DNA of 64,000 bases from the NCBI GenBank assembly GCA_031002005.1, contig CM061920.1:49764610-49828609 (forward strand), written 5' to 3'. Shown here piece by piece: positions 34,162 to 45,465 of the stretch. The stretch comes from Vandiemenella viatica. Its lineage: Eukaryota > Arthropoda > Insecta > Orthoptera > Morabidae. Both the position numbers and the translations under genes were made by a program. The notes below the pieces were generated by a model. The model did no database searches. It was not told the origin of the DNA and saw only the letters and a list, made by a program, of their open reading frames with translations. How positions within the stretch are numbered: position 1 is the first letter of the stretch; every line of letters starts with the position of its first letter.

Positions 34162-35443
34162 TAAACTAAGGAAGGATACGGAAGTATGACCCAACAGTAC
34201 CACAGATGAAGGCGGCTGGGAACGATGAACACAAAAAGAACAAACACAAGAGACACGCAATATTTCGGCGTACAGCCATATTCTTGCTGAAGTGAGACAC
34301 CAGGCGGAGCCAGACGTGTGCATGACAAAGGCCGTCTGGTGAATGGCATGTCCGGCACAGATGGTAGAGTAGGGGAGGGAGGAGGGGAGAAGCGCAAATA
34401 CTGGGTCAATATTATTGAAGGTATATTATCATTTAAAGTGGTAGACCAACGTAATAACTGAGTGATGATACATATAAATAAAATTTTGAAAAACTTTTAG
34501 TACGAAAATATAAGCAATATAAATAGAGCGATAATAAGTGCTGGGTGTGGTGGGAGGAATTTATTGGAGATTGAGGCCTGGAGGATATCTGGTGTCCAAG
34601 ATATTCTGATAGGCTAGTTCCTATCTACGTAGTTCAGGGGAGTTGGTTTTATCAGGGAAATCTTGGATCGCCCTAACTGAGAAACAGTAATTGTTCAGTT
34701 TGTGGGAACTTGGATGTTTTGACATTGGATTGGTATCATTGTTAGAATATACTGTCTGCCTGTGGCCATTCATTCTGATAGCAAGTGGGTTAGTAGTGAG
34801 GCCTATATATGAGCTGGAGCAATGGAGGCATTAAGTTGATATATGAGGTGTGTTGTCATGCAAGTAGCATGACCAATGACGGGAAATGTTTCACCTGTTG
34901 AGGATTGGAGCAAGTGGCAGTAGCTGGATGCATGCTGCATGTTTTACAGTGGGGTCTGTTGTACGGGAATGGTCCCTGTGGTAGTTTGGGGGAATTACTG
35001 GGTGAGTACTTGTGAACCAAGATATTTTTTAGATTTGGTGGTCTGCTAAAATGTGATTGGGGCAAATATATTTTATTTTTCGTACTTAAAGTGTTTCAAA
35101 ATTTGATTTGTATGTGTATCGTCACTTAATTATTATGTTAGTCTACCACTTTCTATGATAATATACTTTTAACAGTATCAATTATCTTCCAGTATTTGTG
35201 CTTTCCCCCCCCCCCCTCTCCAACTCTACCATCTATGCCGGCCATGCCATTCACTAGACGCTAGACGACTGTCATTGTGGACATGTCTGGCTCCGCCTGG
35301 TGTCTCACTTCAGCAAGAATAAGGCTGTATGCCGAAATGTTGCACTTCTCTTGTGTTTGTTCTTTTTTGTGTTAGTCATTCCCAGCCGCCTTCATCTGTG
35401 GTTAGTATTGGGTCATATTTCCCTATCCTTTCTTAGTTTTATT
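34162..35443 (-). mobile_element. Penelope-like element with long inverted terminal repeats
   Basis: The arms are inverted copies of about 350-380 bp: AAACTAAGGAAGGATACGGA onward at 34165, and ATCCTTTCTTAGTTTTAT ending at 35443. Shared landmarks include GACACCAGGCGGAGCCAGAC and its complement. The middle, on the minus strand (35060-34560), encodes the end of a Penelope polyprotein: SHFSRPPNLKNILVHKYSPS, then CKTCSMHPATATC (Cys pairs before the endonuclease), a broken GIY-YIG region ending in MNGHRQ, and YQNILDTRYPPGLN, a typical Penelope C-terminus. Reverse transcriptase is absent. Head-to-head terminal repeats are a known Penelope arrangement. Confidence 0.7.
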
Positions 35444-36344
35444 GCCTTAAAGCATTTTCCTGCTCATTGTTGTTATTGGAGGTGCAGCATAGCATAGTTG
35501 AACTTGTCCAGGCTGGCCACAGTTGATCAGTGCTGTGAACGAGTAAATGTGAAGACAGAGGAGTTGCTTGGGAAAAAGACACCATTGGTAAGTGGGGGTT
35601 TCACAAGGCATTGCCTTCAACAATATAGAAGGGGATAGGATGTACTTTGTGATTTGTTAGCTAAAGCAGTGAGGGAGCCCTCTACTTGTTATGATTGGAT
35701 CAGCAGACTGTACTTTTTTTTATTAGAAGCTGATGGTGAGGTATTAAAACCAGGTGACTAAAGGGTTAATGAATGTATATGTGTGATGGGTAAGATCATA
35801 AATATTAAATATCATAATATTAAAAATCATAAATAGTTGAACAACTATAGGTGGAATCAAGACTGGGAAAGTGAAGGTTAACAATGAAAATAATGCAGAA
35901 CCAGTTATAAGACTCTTACCTGTGAACTGTTGTAATAGACCTTGGTAACTTAAAAGTAGTAGCAAGTAGTTACAGGAGTAGAGTGTTGACAGAAGAAAAG
36001 GGTGCTAGACAATGAGGTTTCCTCTGATGGTTAAGAATAATAGAGGAGCAGTTGTAGGAAGGATATTCGTATTGTTTAGCAAAGACTACTATAATTCACT
36101 GGTATTCATATAACATAGCCATCAGTTGCAAGGGATAGATTTCTTGGACAATTTAAAAAACTAGGGGTTAACTGCTTTCTGCAGTTGAAGAATGAAATAT
36201 GGAGACGAATCTTTTGGGGAAAACCCAATAAATATTCAGAGTTAACAGGCGAGAATAGAATGGCCATTATTGGTGACAATTTAAATTTACCAGTTCTCAA
36301 CTGTACAGGAAATATTTCTAACACATAGAAACAGAAATTTTTTA
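35444..36344. other. Degraded, possibly LINE-derived DNA
   Basis: No intact frame. Plus-strand reading near 36260-36320 gives MAIIGDNLNLPVLNC, which loosely recalls the endonuclease GDFNLP motif of CR1-like LINEs, so an old LINE 5' part is possible. Confidence 0.25.
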
Positions 36345-36680
36345 AATGCCTTATTAAGGTAAGGAAACTAAGGAAAAAGGAAATTGCTTTAGGCAATATA
36401 AATAACAAATGATAGGTAAAATAACTTATCACTCACCAAAGTTGAAGGCTGAGACAAGTGAAAAACATATGTGACAAACAAAAACACATGCAACATTTGC
36501 ATCTTACTCATGTGATAAATTTCGGCTTGTGCACACCTCCCGAACAATATGGATCATTCCTTATCAGATGAGTAAGGTGCAAACCAAATATCATATATGT
36601 TTTTGTTCATCACATATGTTTTTCACTAGACTCAGCCTTCATATTTGGTGAGTGGCGAGTCTTTTTCCCAATCTTTTGTT
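36345..36680. mobile_element. Pair of inverted Penelope-like terminal repeats
   Basis: Left arm 36345-36460 (reverse complement of CTCAGCCTTCAACTTTGGTGAG and of ATTGCCTAAAGCAATTTCC) and right arm 36630-36680 (CTCAGCCTTCATATTTGGTGAG) are inverted. The left arm matches 21300-21410 on the opposite strand. Only about 180 bp lies between them, with no protein. Confidence 0.5.
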
Positions 36681-36852
36681 ATTTAGTGAGGTAAGGATGA
36701 TTCAAACAAGTGGTAGAGCAGAGCAAAAGGGGATCCAACATGTTGAATACAATACAATACATTCATTTTCCATTGATCCCAATATAAGAGGCTGCCTCTA
36801 TGGGATGTGGAATATTGTCAATTTACAGATAAACAGTTGCATAATAAAATAA

Positions 36853-36959
36853 TATGTACACCAGAAGATGTACAATCTTAGCATACATTGTACATTAAAC
36901 AATTCCATAACAAAATAATACATACACCAGAAGATGTACAGTCATAGCATACATGGTAC
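36853..36959 (+). repeat. Short tandem duplication (two ~60-bp copies)
   Basis: TACACCAGAAGATGTACA followed by TAGCATACAT occurs twice, starting near 36855 and 36922. The second copy ends exactly where the hAT-like terminus begins. Confidence 0.7.
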
Positions 36960-37029
36960 CAAGGGCGTAGCCAGGATTTTGTTTGGGGGGGGGGGCAGGC
37001 AAGAGAAAACTGATAATATGTATGCTAAA

Positions 37030-38424
37030 AAACATTTATTAATGTAATACATATATATTCTATTAATTGAATAATTAATTAATATTATTATATTTTAATT
37101 AATTATAATTTAATTAATTAGTTTATATAATTATGCTAATAATAATTTTCGAGCTACTTCATCTGCAATTTTATCACAATTTTCTTGTAAAAGTTTTCTG
37201 TGTACACCAAGCATGCACAGACAGGTCAGTTGGATGTCTAGAACATTTCCATCTTATTTAACTCTTTCATAAGGTCTAGTTCTCTAAGATTTTCTGTTGT
37301 CATACCCTTGTCCTTCCATAGTGTATACCATAGTGCGACTTCATAATCAAACAATTTTAACTTGTAGCATTGGCAGAAACATCGTTATTTTTTTTTTTTT
37401 AAATCAACCAATGACTTACTTAAACTTTAGCTGGGATGTAGCTAGGGACTGCAATCCACCAATGCGGGATCCGGCATCATTTGGCAGTCTGGCGGATCCA
37501 GCACCTAATTAAGCGGATCCGCAATCCGTAAAATGGGATGAAGACGTGTTTCAGTCTTCGTCACCGTGTCTCCCTGTCGTCACTTTCCGGTCCGACTCGT
37601 TCTTTACCGGTTGTATCACCCCGTTTAACTGTATCCTTCAAGTTGACATTTGACTCACGGCACTAATGTGTGTTGTGTGCAGTACTGTAATTTGAGTTAT
37701 GTCGTCCTATTGCAAAACTAGCTCCCAGATTGTACACATAAAAAAGATACAACTAGAGTTGTTTCTGAGGAGTAAGTAAAAACAATACAAAAAGAAGGTT
37801 ACAGCTATTGACAGATATTTCAAAATCTAGTGCATAAATGATGTGTTAAAATGTTTTTGTCATAAACTGTACTTCATTGTATTTCAGTTATTTCTTTTCA
37901 AAAAGTGGATTTCTATTTCCTAATTCTTCTAATTCTATAAGATTTAAGTTTTCAAATGACATAATTGTTCGGTTTGAATATTTCAAGAAACAATTGTGAA
38001 TATTGTCAAATGTTTGATGAGTGGACGTCCAAAAAAAAAAAATCTCCACTTATATTTAAGGCTGGACCACACGCTTGCTAAACCTCGTCAAGCCGTCACA
38101 AATAGAAACGTGTTGATAGAGCGTTTAACTTGACTTGTGTAGGCTGGCACTTGTGGCTGATCCAATCGAGTGTCTGTTTTTTGGCACAAATCAAAGAAAG
38201 TTTGCGGCAAGAGCTTGTAAAGCGCCTACTCGTTTCTGCGGACTTGATACACTTTGTGCACTGATGGCGGACAGACATGGGTTCCTGTTTGGTGAGATAG
38301 AAGTCCGCAGGAAAAATGAGTAATTGGTTCAACAACGATATTTCACATTCCTTGAATGCTAATATTCAAAATCAGCATATCTCTTCCGGCAGAAATTATC
38401 AAGATGGCTCATAAAGAAGCATGG
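37030..38424. other. Unassigned DNA inside the hAT-bounded region
   Basis: Very AT-rich up to 37150, then mixed sequence. A possible inverted-repeat start, TTAAGGCTGGACCACACGC, is at 38060, but its partner was not found. No protein was recognised. Confidence 0.35.
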
Positions 38425-38655
38425 TCACCGAGCGTAGTGGGTGGTGAGCAATTAACGCTCTGGCCTCGCATTCGGCAGGACGCCGGATCGAATCCTCATC
38501 CGGGCATTGAGATTTGCGGTTTCCATTGTATCTCCAAATCACTCTAGACGAATGCCGGGATGCTTCCCTCAGAAAAAGGCCAAATCCGAATTCTTTCCCA
38601 TTCCTTGCCCCATGTCCTTTCCCGCCTCTAATGACCTCGTTGTTGACAAGGTGTA
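38425..38655 (+). mobile_element. tRNA-derived SINE, plus strand
   Basis: The head CCGAGCGTAGTGGGTGGTGA plus ACGCTCTGGCCTCGCATTCG contains tRNA-like promoter boxes (B box GATCGAATCC). The body runs GGTTTCCATTG, ATCTCCAAATCACTC and GAATTCTTTCCCATTCC to the GCCTCTAATGACCTCGTTG tail. Flanking TCATAAAG occurs on both sides (38408 and about 38676), a plausible imperfect target-site duplication. Confidence 0.8.
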
Positions 38656-39062
38656 AAGCCATAAGCAAAATAAAAAGTCATAAAGTAGCTCATTAAAGTT
38701 ATTTTCCATAAATTCTCTGTAGTCAAAAAATAATTGATATAGACATTATAATACTGTAAAAACAATAATTATTATACAATTTTAATTATGAAACAATAAT
38801 TTCATATAGGCCCCTAATTATATTAAATGAAATACATACATGAAACTACATACTAAACATAGTTACATGAATGAAATTATACCTCGAACGGTTTCTATGG
38901 ATTTTTAACATCCACCATCTTCTTCGCCGTCTTTCTCGTTATATTTTCATTTTCGTTTAAAATTTTATGATAAATATCGGTTAAGCAGAAATTTATATCC
39001 AAACCAACATCGACGTCCCTCACGCTTTCTTCTCCAAAACATACCAGCTCATTCGCAAGCGT
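38656..39062. other. Unassigned AT-rich spacer
   Basis: A minus-strand open frame of 77 codons at 39128-38895 has no recognised domain and mostly lies opposite the hAT relic or in low-complexity sequence. Confidence 0.3.
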
Positions 39063-39629
39063 GTGGCTGTTAATGTTCGGCTCCCCACAATTAACCAAGC
39101 TTTTGTAAAGGTTTGGAGTTTTCGGCAAGTGTCAAGCGTGTGGACCTGGGGTTATGTTCACCGCAAAGAAATACATTTTAATATCAGCTTGCTTAGAATA
39201 CAGGGTTCGTGCACCACGGAGCATTGCATCAGTTTGGTCAAGAAACGACTGACAGGCTTTGGTGTTGCTGTTGAAACTGCTGTTATCGGCAAAAGATCTA
39301 ATGGAACAAGCGTCATGGAAAACGTTCTGCCTTCGTACCTGCAATTGTACTTTTCACACAGCACACAATTGACAGTTGTCGATGTTTTATACCCCTCCCC
39401 CCCAAAAAAACCACTGATAGAAATTGAGAGCATAGGAAAAAACTTTCACTCGGACCTAGACCACAAAAACCTGGACGCCACAGTTGAAGCACAAAGCGTG
39501 ATCGTAGCACTGGATATTCCACATACTGCGGTGATTCCCAGATATGATGATCTCAAAAAAGTTGTTAAGTTTTTCAAAAAGTTTTTTATTTATGACCATT
39601 TCAATCAAACCAATACTTACTACAACTGA
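39063..39629 (+). pseudogene. hAT transposase fragment (catalytic-core segment), plus strand
   Basis: A 188-codon open stretch. Recognisable are SSVWTWG (the TDIWTS-type start of the core), GSCTTEHCISLVKKRLTGFG, a SNGTSVMENV block that corresponds to the TDGASVM region with its Asp, and SHSTQLTVVDVLYPS (AHGIQLAVVDVLY in relatives). It ends in a PRYDDLKKVVKFFKK segment before a stop. Both flanks are missing, and the Asp usually found in TDGA reads Ser here, so it cannot be active as it stands. The start codon is simply the first Met of the open stretch. Family placement is from motif memory. Confidence 0.65.
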
Positions 39630-39959
39630 CTATTTACTAAATAACTAGAGTTAAATTTAAAACAAAGCATGTAAAAGCGAAATGTATAATCCTAAAACAC
39701 TACTCCAGAGAAGCTATCTAGGAATTTAAATAAGGTATGAAAATAGATTCCTTTCAAAAATCGTATAGAGATTGAGCAGAGTGATTGGGACGACGTTGTT
39801 GGACAGATACAATGCCGGACTTTCAAATCGGTTTCAATGGCAGCTGCAGTACTGGTAGATGTGTTTAAAATACTTTAGCTCTACGTGTCTGCGTCGCTGC
39901 GATTATCTTTTATGACAGACATTACTCCCATGTCGATCGTCTTGATTTTTACGCAGTGG

Positions 39960-40760
39960 CAACAGGTTCCAGTAATCCTGAGTATTCAATCCAACGCATA
40001 TAATGAATTCTGACTTAGTAGCAGCGCACTATTATGGTAAGCACCTTTCCTCGCCGCATCATTTTCTTCCCTAGAAACATTTGAAAGTCCTTTGACAATG
40101 TCTTCAAAATTCTTGTTAAAAATACTAAAACACGTATATTTTTTCGACCAGTGGGTCTCGTATAAAGCTGAAACCTTTGGCACGTACTTTCTCTGTAAAA
40201 AGTTTGTGATGTACTCTGTGGTTCAAATTTTGTTCCATATTTCTGTAATTTGATTTAAATTATTTACAACCATGTTGTCTGTGGCTTTCAAAATGAAAAT
40301 ACAAGGCTTTTTTTTATTTCTCTTTAAAAAACTTTGAATCCCATCAATATCACCCGCCAATGTAGAACACACTTCGCATCCTTGGCTAACACAACTATTA
40401 GGCCATGTCCTTCGTTTTCTAAAAACCTGTCGATTTCTAATGCTATAATTTGTCATTTAAATCCATCGATTCTACGAATCTGAGAGATTTTTGTGGATTG
40501 TATTTTATCTTCGTCAGTAAAACTATTTATATGGAAAGCTGTTCTTTCGGGCAGCTTTATCACACGACTCATCTGCCAACACAATATAAGTATAAGCCTT
40601 CTTTGCGGCCTGCACAATTTCATTTTTAACGACCAAGCCACACAGGGCAATGATTTCGTTTTGAATCTGTGGGGAAATATACATGACATTTTTCTTTAAT
40701 TTTTCAATATGCTGTTTCAAAACCAGAACACTTGAATCAATTCTTAGTTTCAGCAGGTAT
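39960..40760 (-). pseudogene. hAT transposase relic, ZMYM1-like, minus strand
   Basis: Reading down from 40730: KQHIEKLKKNVMYISPQIQN, EIIALCGLVVKNEIVQAAKK and TYIVLADESCDKAARK (the VLADET-type Asp block). After a break come CVSQGCEVCSTLAGDIDGIQ (the GQGYDGAS region, its Asp degenerate) and ATDNMVVNNL, then VPKVSALYETHWSKKYTCF (CETRW motif) and IFNKNFEDIVKGLSNVS. The motif order is that of hAT elements related to ZMYM1-like host proteins. Stops separate the pieces. It lies opposite to the other hAT fragment, so at least two different hAT elements contributed to the region. Confidence 0.75.
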
Positions 40761-41262
40761 TCAATAACACCCTGATGTTGCTCTTTACATCTTCAAGGCT
40801 AGTTATTTGTACGGTGTAACACAGAAAATAATCGAAGATATTATAGATGACACGATTTATCGATTGTCTTCTACTTCCTTCTGCTGAGCAGTATTCATCA
40901 TTACAGCGACCGGTATTTTCTCCAAGAAGTTCTTAACATCGCTAGCTGATGATTGATGATAATGTGATGAAACATGTATTTGCATTATTCATGGATATTT
41001 TTAAAGTGACAGCAAGTTCGAGTAACAAATTAATTAGACTTTACTAGCAGAGGCAAGTAAGTCTGCAAGCAACAATGATTAAATTTTAATTTCAAGTTAG
41101 TGGTTTTCATCTACAGAAAATTTATTTTCAGGAAGGTACCCAGCAGCTGGGCTGTAACACAGTATGTAGCAGTATAGGTACGAACACAGAATGTGAAACA
41201 ACTTGACCGTTGGACCGACCCAACTCATATCCGAGAACCTAGGACAAATATACTGTAAAGTC
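40761..41262. other. Unassigned DNA between hAT relic and SINE
   Basis: Probably the eroded N-terminal part of the minus-strand hAT transposase, but no motif could be recognised. Confidence 0.3.
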
Positions 41263-41269
41263 AAGAGTA

Positions 41270-41501
41270 TTTTTTTACTTTACGTCTCTCAACAGCGAGG
41301 TCTTTAGAGACGGGAAAGGATGGGGGCAAGGAATGGGAAGAAATTCGGCCATGGCCTTTTTAAGGAAGCATCCCGGCATTTGCCTGGAGTGATTTGGGAA
41401 ACCATGGAAAACCCAAATCTGGATGCCCGGACGGGGATTCGAACCACCGTCCTCCCGAATGCGAGGCCAGAGCGCTATCCGTTACACCACCACGCTCGGC
41501 C
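41270..41501 (-). mobile_element. Complete tRNA-derived SINE with target-site duplication
   Basis: On the minus strand it begins at 41501 with GGCCGAGCGTGGTGGTGTAA, a tRNA-like head with B box GGTTCGAATCC. The body contains GGGTTTTCCATGGTTTCCCA and GCCGGGATGCTTCC and ends in GTAAAGTAAAAAAA. The heptamer AAGAGTA lies on both sides (41263-41269 and 41502-41508), a clean target-site duplication. This is the best reference copy of the family in the window. Confidence 0.88.
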
Positions 41502-41508
41502 AAGAGTA

Positions 41509-42653
41509 ATAAATATTTTGTCACAAATTAGCTCTTACACTATCGATTTTTTCACAATCGCTGGATAGTAATAAAAATAGATAAAATACAAACGAATGCA
41601 GATAATTATAGTTATTAAATAAAAGTCTACTTTTTATATGTACTGTATGTAATACTATATTAAAAGCCATCGTTAGCCTTACGGAAAATACAAATTAATT
41701 ACTTTTAAGAATATATTATTAGCGTGCTCTCTAGTTATATCACACTATAAACGATCGGATGCATTGTGTGCGAGTCGAGTCAGCCTGCAATCTATCGGTA
41801 TTTAATCGCAGTTAAGACGGGGATGTCTTTGTTCGAGTTGGCTCGCGCGGCACAGCGACAGTTTGTTGCCATGGATAACAAAAATGGCCGCCTTTTAATA
41901 CAATTGTACGGTGCCAAATTTCTTGTGTAATAGCAAATGTGCAGCCTAATCAGACTCAGATGGTATCACCTCAATCACTACCACAACCGTCACTTGAAAC
42001 ACCAATCAACGAATCTACAGAATCCCCAAATGACAGAATCAACATAATACCTTTTACCTAAGTAAGGATTAAGTTCTCGTTAAGAATGGCAACAGAAAAT
42101 TGAATAGCAACAAAAAAATTAGTATTAAACGGGTGCTATTACCTTATCTTTGACCATTCTTTCAGAGCTTCTCATAGTGCGTCAGAAACATCTGAAACTG
42201 TTCAAATAAATGATTGTTTTGAACCTCGAAAAAGGTAATGCAGGCTAGTACACGAGTCTCCAATTATTAGAAATCTTGAAGTCACAGCGTTTATCAGTAA
42301 CTGAAATTCCTCCTGAAATTAAGTGGATTGGTTCAATTAATTATTTTAGAAACTCTACGAGGTCAATCTCGTAAAATTTGTTTTTGTATCCTCGATGGCT
42401 TCATATCTAATGTCTTCCATGAGTTTCTCGCCAATCTGTATTCAATTAAAATACAATTGCCATATCCACCAAATCATTTTTCGTTTAGGTTTCTAGTATA
42501 CAGTGTGTCGATCTCAGTGAAAGTTGCGGCTATTCGCGCTCGTGAATTGTCCACGGTGGCTTCACAAAAAGACAGTGCCAGGATAGTTTGCCACGCAAGC
42601 CGCGCTCGTCAACAGAAATGGTTCGCGCGGCAAATAACCGGTTTGGCGCGCTC
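41509..42653. other. Unassigned DNA inside the hAT-bounded region
   Basis: About 41740-41930 is GC-richer (GTTGGCTCGCGCGGCACAGC) and may be a transposon end or an old promoter. The rest shows no recognisable protein. Confidence 0.3.
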
Positions 42654-43012
42654 GGGGCCGTCCATAACCCACGTAGCTCCATTTTGGCCTCCTGTACCGT
42701 GACCCCCCCCCCTCCCCCACGTAACCCAACGTGGCTTTTGTCTCTCCCCTCCACACGGCTTTTTCTCATAATGATTTCCTGAAGTCATTTTTGTAGCTGT
42801 TTTCTCTTGTCAGGCTATCATAAATTACAAGCGGGGATAATAAAATGACGGAAATAATTATTCACATGCTTCTGTATTTTTTGTATCTTAATGTGAAAGA
42901 AAAGCTACGTGGCCTGGCTCGGAAATCCCCCCCTTTTTTTAAGTAGCCCAGCGTAGCTTTCCAGCCAACACTCCCCCTCTAGACCGACGCCTCGTAGTTT
43001 ATGAACAATCCC
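42654..43012 (-). mobile_element. Second copy of the G-rich MITE, inverted
   Basis: Starts with GGGGCCGTCCATAACCCACG and TAGCTCCATTTTGGCCTCCT, the reverse complement of the right part of 32399-32766. It contains C-rich tracts (CCCCCCCCCTCCCCCACGTA) and ends with GTTTATGAACAATCCC. It is more diverged than the first copy and lies directly against the next element. Confidence 0.7.
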
Positions 43013-43015
43013 TTA

Positions 43016-44569
43016 AGGCCGGTTCACACTGTGCGGTTTTCAACGTTAGTGGAACTTAACCGTCACCGCCTACAGAATTTGAGGTGTTTACATATTCGGC
43101 GGTAGAAACTTTTGCAGCTAGCTACAGCGGTAAAATTTTCGCTGCTATGAAGAGCTGGTAAAAGATGACGTGGTCGGACGTCAGTACCTTTCTTTTGGTG
43201 ACCTGAGTTTCATTATGTGAAATTAGAAGTTAATTTAATTAATTTGGTGTTTATTACTTCGTAGTTAAGTTTTAAAATTGTTATTTTGAAGGTTCCATAG
43301 CCATAGAATAGGAAAAGAAAAAGCCAAAGGAAAACAGAATATTTAAGGAACTATGACACCAAGTTTTCAATTATTTTGGGATGTTTATTTCGACAGTTGC
43401 CTGCGAAACTTAAGTACGGCATTCAAAGGAGGAATACCCAGTTGATGATTGTATTTAACGTGTGGAAATGCTGGCAATCTCCTTGAAGTAAGCAGATTTC
43501 TCATGGGCCTACTATAAATAAACATTCAATTTCATATAATTCCAATCCGCTATATTTATTTATGTTAATTAGGGTGAAAACTTGTTGAGGTGAATATAAA
43601 TAGATGTACAACAAAAGTTTGAAAAATACACTATGCCATATAATGGCTAAGACTTGCATTTATTTGTAACTAATACATATACTTCACTGTGTTATCAACT
43701 ATCAGTGTTGAGTTTATATTGCTTTTATACTTACAAGCACAATCAACTAGTTAAACTTTTGTGATTAGATTGTAATCTGTTAAGTATTTTAATAACAATT
43801 ACTTTACAAAGAAAAATCGAAAGTAAATGGCGAAGATGATGCCGAAGTTACTGAACACCTTGTCTCACTGTATTCGTCACTGCTGTGTTAGAAGAAAGAA
43901 GAAAAAAAAGAGGAAAAAATGTCGATCCACAGAATTTCGAATGTTGAAAGTTTTCCTTGGCAAATGTCTAAGATATAAGGACACAGTTATCTAGTATTAA
44001 ACATCAAAATCTTTCTATAAAATGTGATTCAACATTTTTCAACTTCTAGTTGAAGCTCTAAAAATTTATGTAAATACGTGATGAAAAGTTTACTATCCAA
44101 AGGTATTTTTCCTTATTTCGTGAAAATCATTCTTAATTTCAAGGCACACTTCTTTCCAAGCGTTCCAGGTAGCGTTCCGATCTTTAAAAGAATGTATAGT
44201 TTTGCCTCTTAAACTGCTAACGAAATGAGAAGATGAGTATCCATCATCACTTAACTTACATTACGATTTTTAAATTCAAAAAATGTTAACTTTAACAGAC
44301 TGAAAGCGCACAAGCGGTTAAAAATCACCGAGTGTGCAAGCGCTTATTTGACCACATGGGCCACTGAAAAAAAAGGGCCACTGTCTGGATTGGGGCAGTC
44401 AAACAACCGCCGAATGTAGTGGCAGCGTCCGGCTGCATACCTGCCGTCGACGGCAATTTCTGCCGTAAGCCCAGTGTGTAAGCTCCCATTTGATCCCTCG
44501 CGCCAGTACTGGAACGACGGCGACGAAAACTTTCCGCCGCGGCCGAAACCGTCCAGTGTGTAACCGATC
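43016..44569. mobile_element. PIF/Harbinger-like element with TTA target duplication
   Basis: The left end GGCCGGTTCACACTGTGCGG and right end (complement) GATCGGTTACACACTGGACG are inverted copies. The trinucleotide TTA flanks both (43013-43015 and 44570-44572), as expected of PIF/Harbinger insertions. On the minus strand near 44190-44100 a short segment reads RNATWNAWKEVCLEIKNDF, resembling the MADF/Myb-like accessory protein of these elements. No transposase frame survives. It is probably a decayed or non-autonomous copy. Confidence 0.6.
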
Positions 44570-44884
44570 TTAGAGTCGTCAGCAGCGCCTTAATACGTGG
44601 CCCGTTGTGCTGCCCCGCCCTAGCTAACGTCTGTTTTCCCGCAGAGAGCAATAGAAAGCAGGTTTAAATCGAACGAACCGAATTAATTTTTGAAAGTTAC
44701 TTAACATTGTTTACTCTTCGGTTCGGCAGAACTCTGATCGAGCGCAAACCCGCGTCCAGCTAGGGGGGGGCAGCTGCCCCCCCCTGCCCGTACCTGGCTA
44801 CGCCCTTGTTTTTGCAACTTTATGTCCACGGTGTATGACAACATCACTTTCTCCAAAATTTTCAATTGACACAGTTTATATGTT

Positions 44885-45428
44885 TTATTCATTAATTACC
44901 CGCACTTTACAAATACTTCTTTTCACATAACACTGATTAGAATCTAACCAACTGGATTCTTCTGGAAGGTCTACTAAAACTACTGAATTTTCATCACACT
45001 CTACGTTATCTTTAATGGGTAAGTTCACAATTTTCCCTGAAGCTTTTGGAATGGTTTCCGCGTTACTTAAACTGACGACAGATTTATAAGTCCGTGTAGC
45101 TGGTAAATGTCGGTTCATGACTCCTCCATTTACGCAAAGACTTTTATTTGAATCTGTGAACGACAATGTGGGCCTACGCTTTCGCGTTTTCTCAAAACAA
45201 TTGTACGTTTCGCCACGTCAAGTATTGCGTTATATCTATTTAGAAAGTCCATCCCTAAAATTCCACTATATTTTGGGTTCAGTTCAGAAACAATGTAAAC
45301 AGTTGCATTATAAACACAATCATCTATAGTTATATTCACATCTTTCATCCCAAAAGTATGAATAATTGTTTTTCTATCTAATCCCGTAATTCTGCAATCA
45401 GATTCTCTTAAATCATTGATACCACAAA
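44885..45428 (-). pseudogene. Retrotransposon protease second half and linker
   Basis: After the Helitron the frame continues with GINDLRESDCRITGLD, VNITIDDCVYNATVYIVSEL and YSGILGMDFLNRYNAILDVA, the ILG-D flap and helix region of retropepsins. It runs to 45130. A second frame (45166-44888) holds a linker with SSWLDSNQCYVKRSICKVRV, as found between protease and reverse transcriptase in Gypsy-like elements. It ends at a stop, and the element is lost at 44808. Confidence 0.7.
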
Positions 45429-45431
45429 TCT

Positions 45432-45465
<34 letters not shown>

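Larger units (their letters stand above)
36960..44808. mobile_element. Region bounded by hAT-type inverted termini (possible 7.85-kb composite)
   Basis: CAAGGGCGTAGCCAGG at 36960 has its exact inverted copy, CCTGGCTACGCCCTTG, ending at 44808. Both are followed inward by long G/C runs, the hallmark of a large hAT family. Inside are two hAT transposase relics on opposite strands, two SINEs, a MITE and a Harbinger-like element. The 8 bases outside each end (CATGGTAC and TTTTTGCA) do not match, so it is not one clean insertion. It may be two separate ends joined by rearrangement. Confidence 0.45.

Noticed and set aside
39132..39522. Minus-strand open frames of 69-91 codons opposite the hAT fragment
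   Set aside because: Only the plus strand carries hAT motifs; the minus frames show no domain and are shadows.
41415..41501. Possible tRNA gene (B box GGTTCGAATCC)
   Set aside because: The tRNA-like part is fused to a non-tRNA body and flanked by a target-site duplication, so it is a SINE head.
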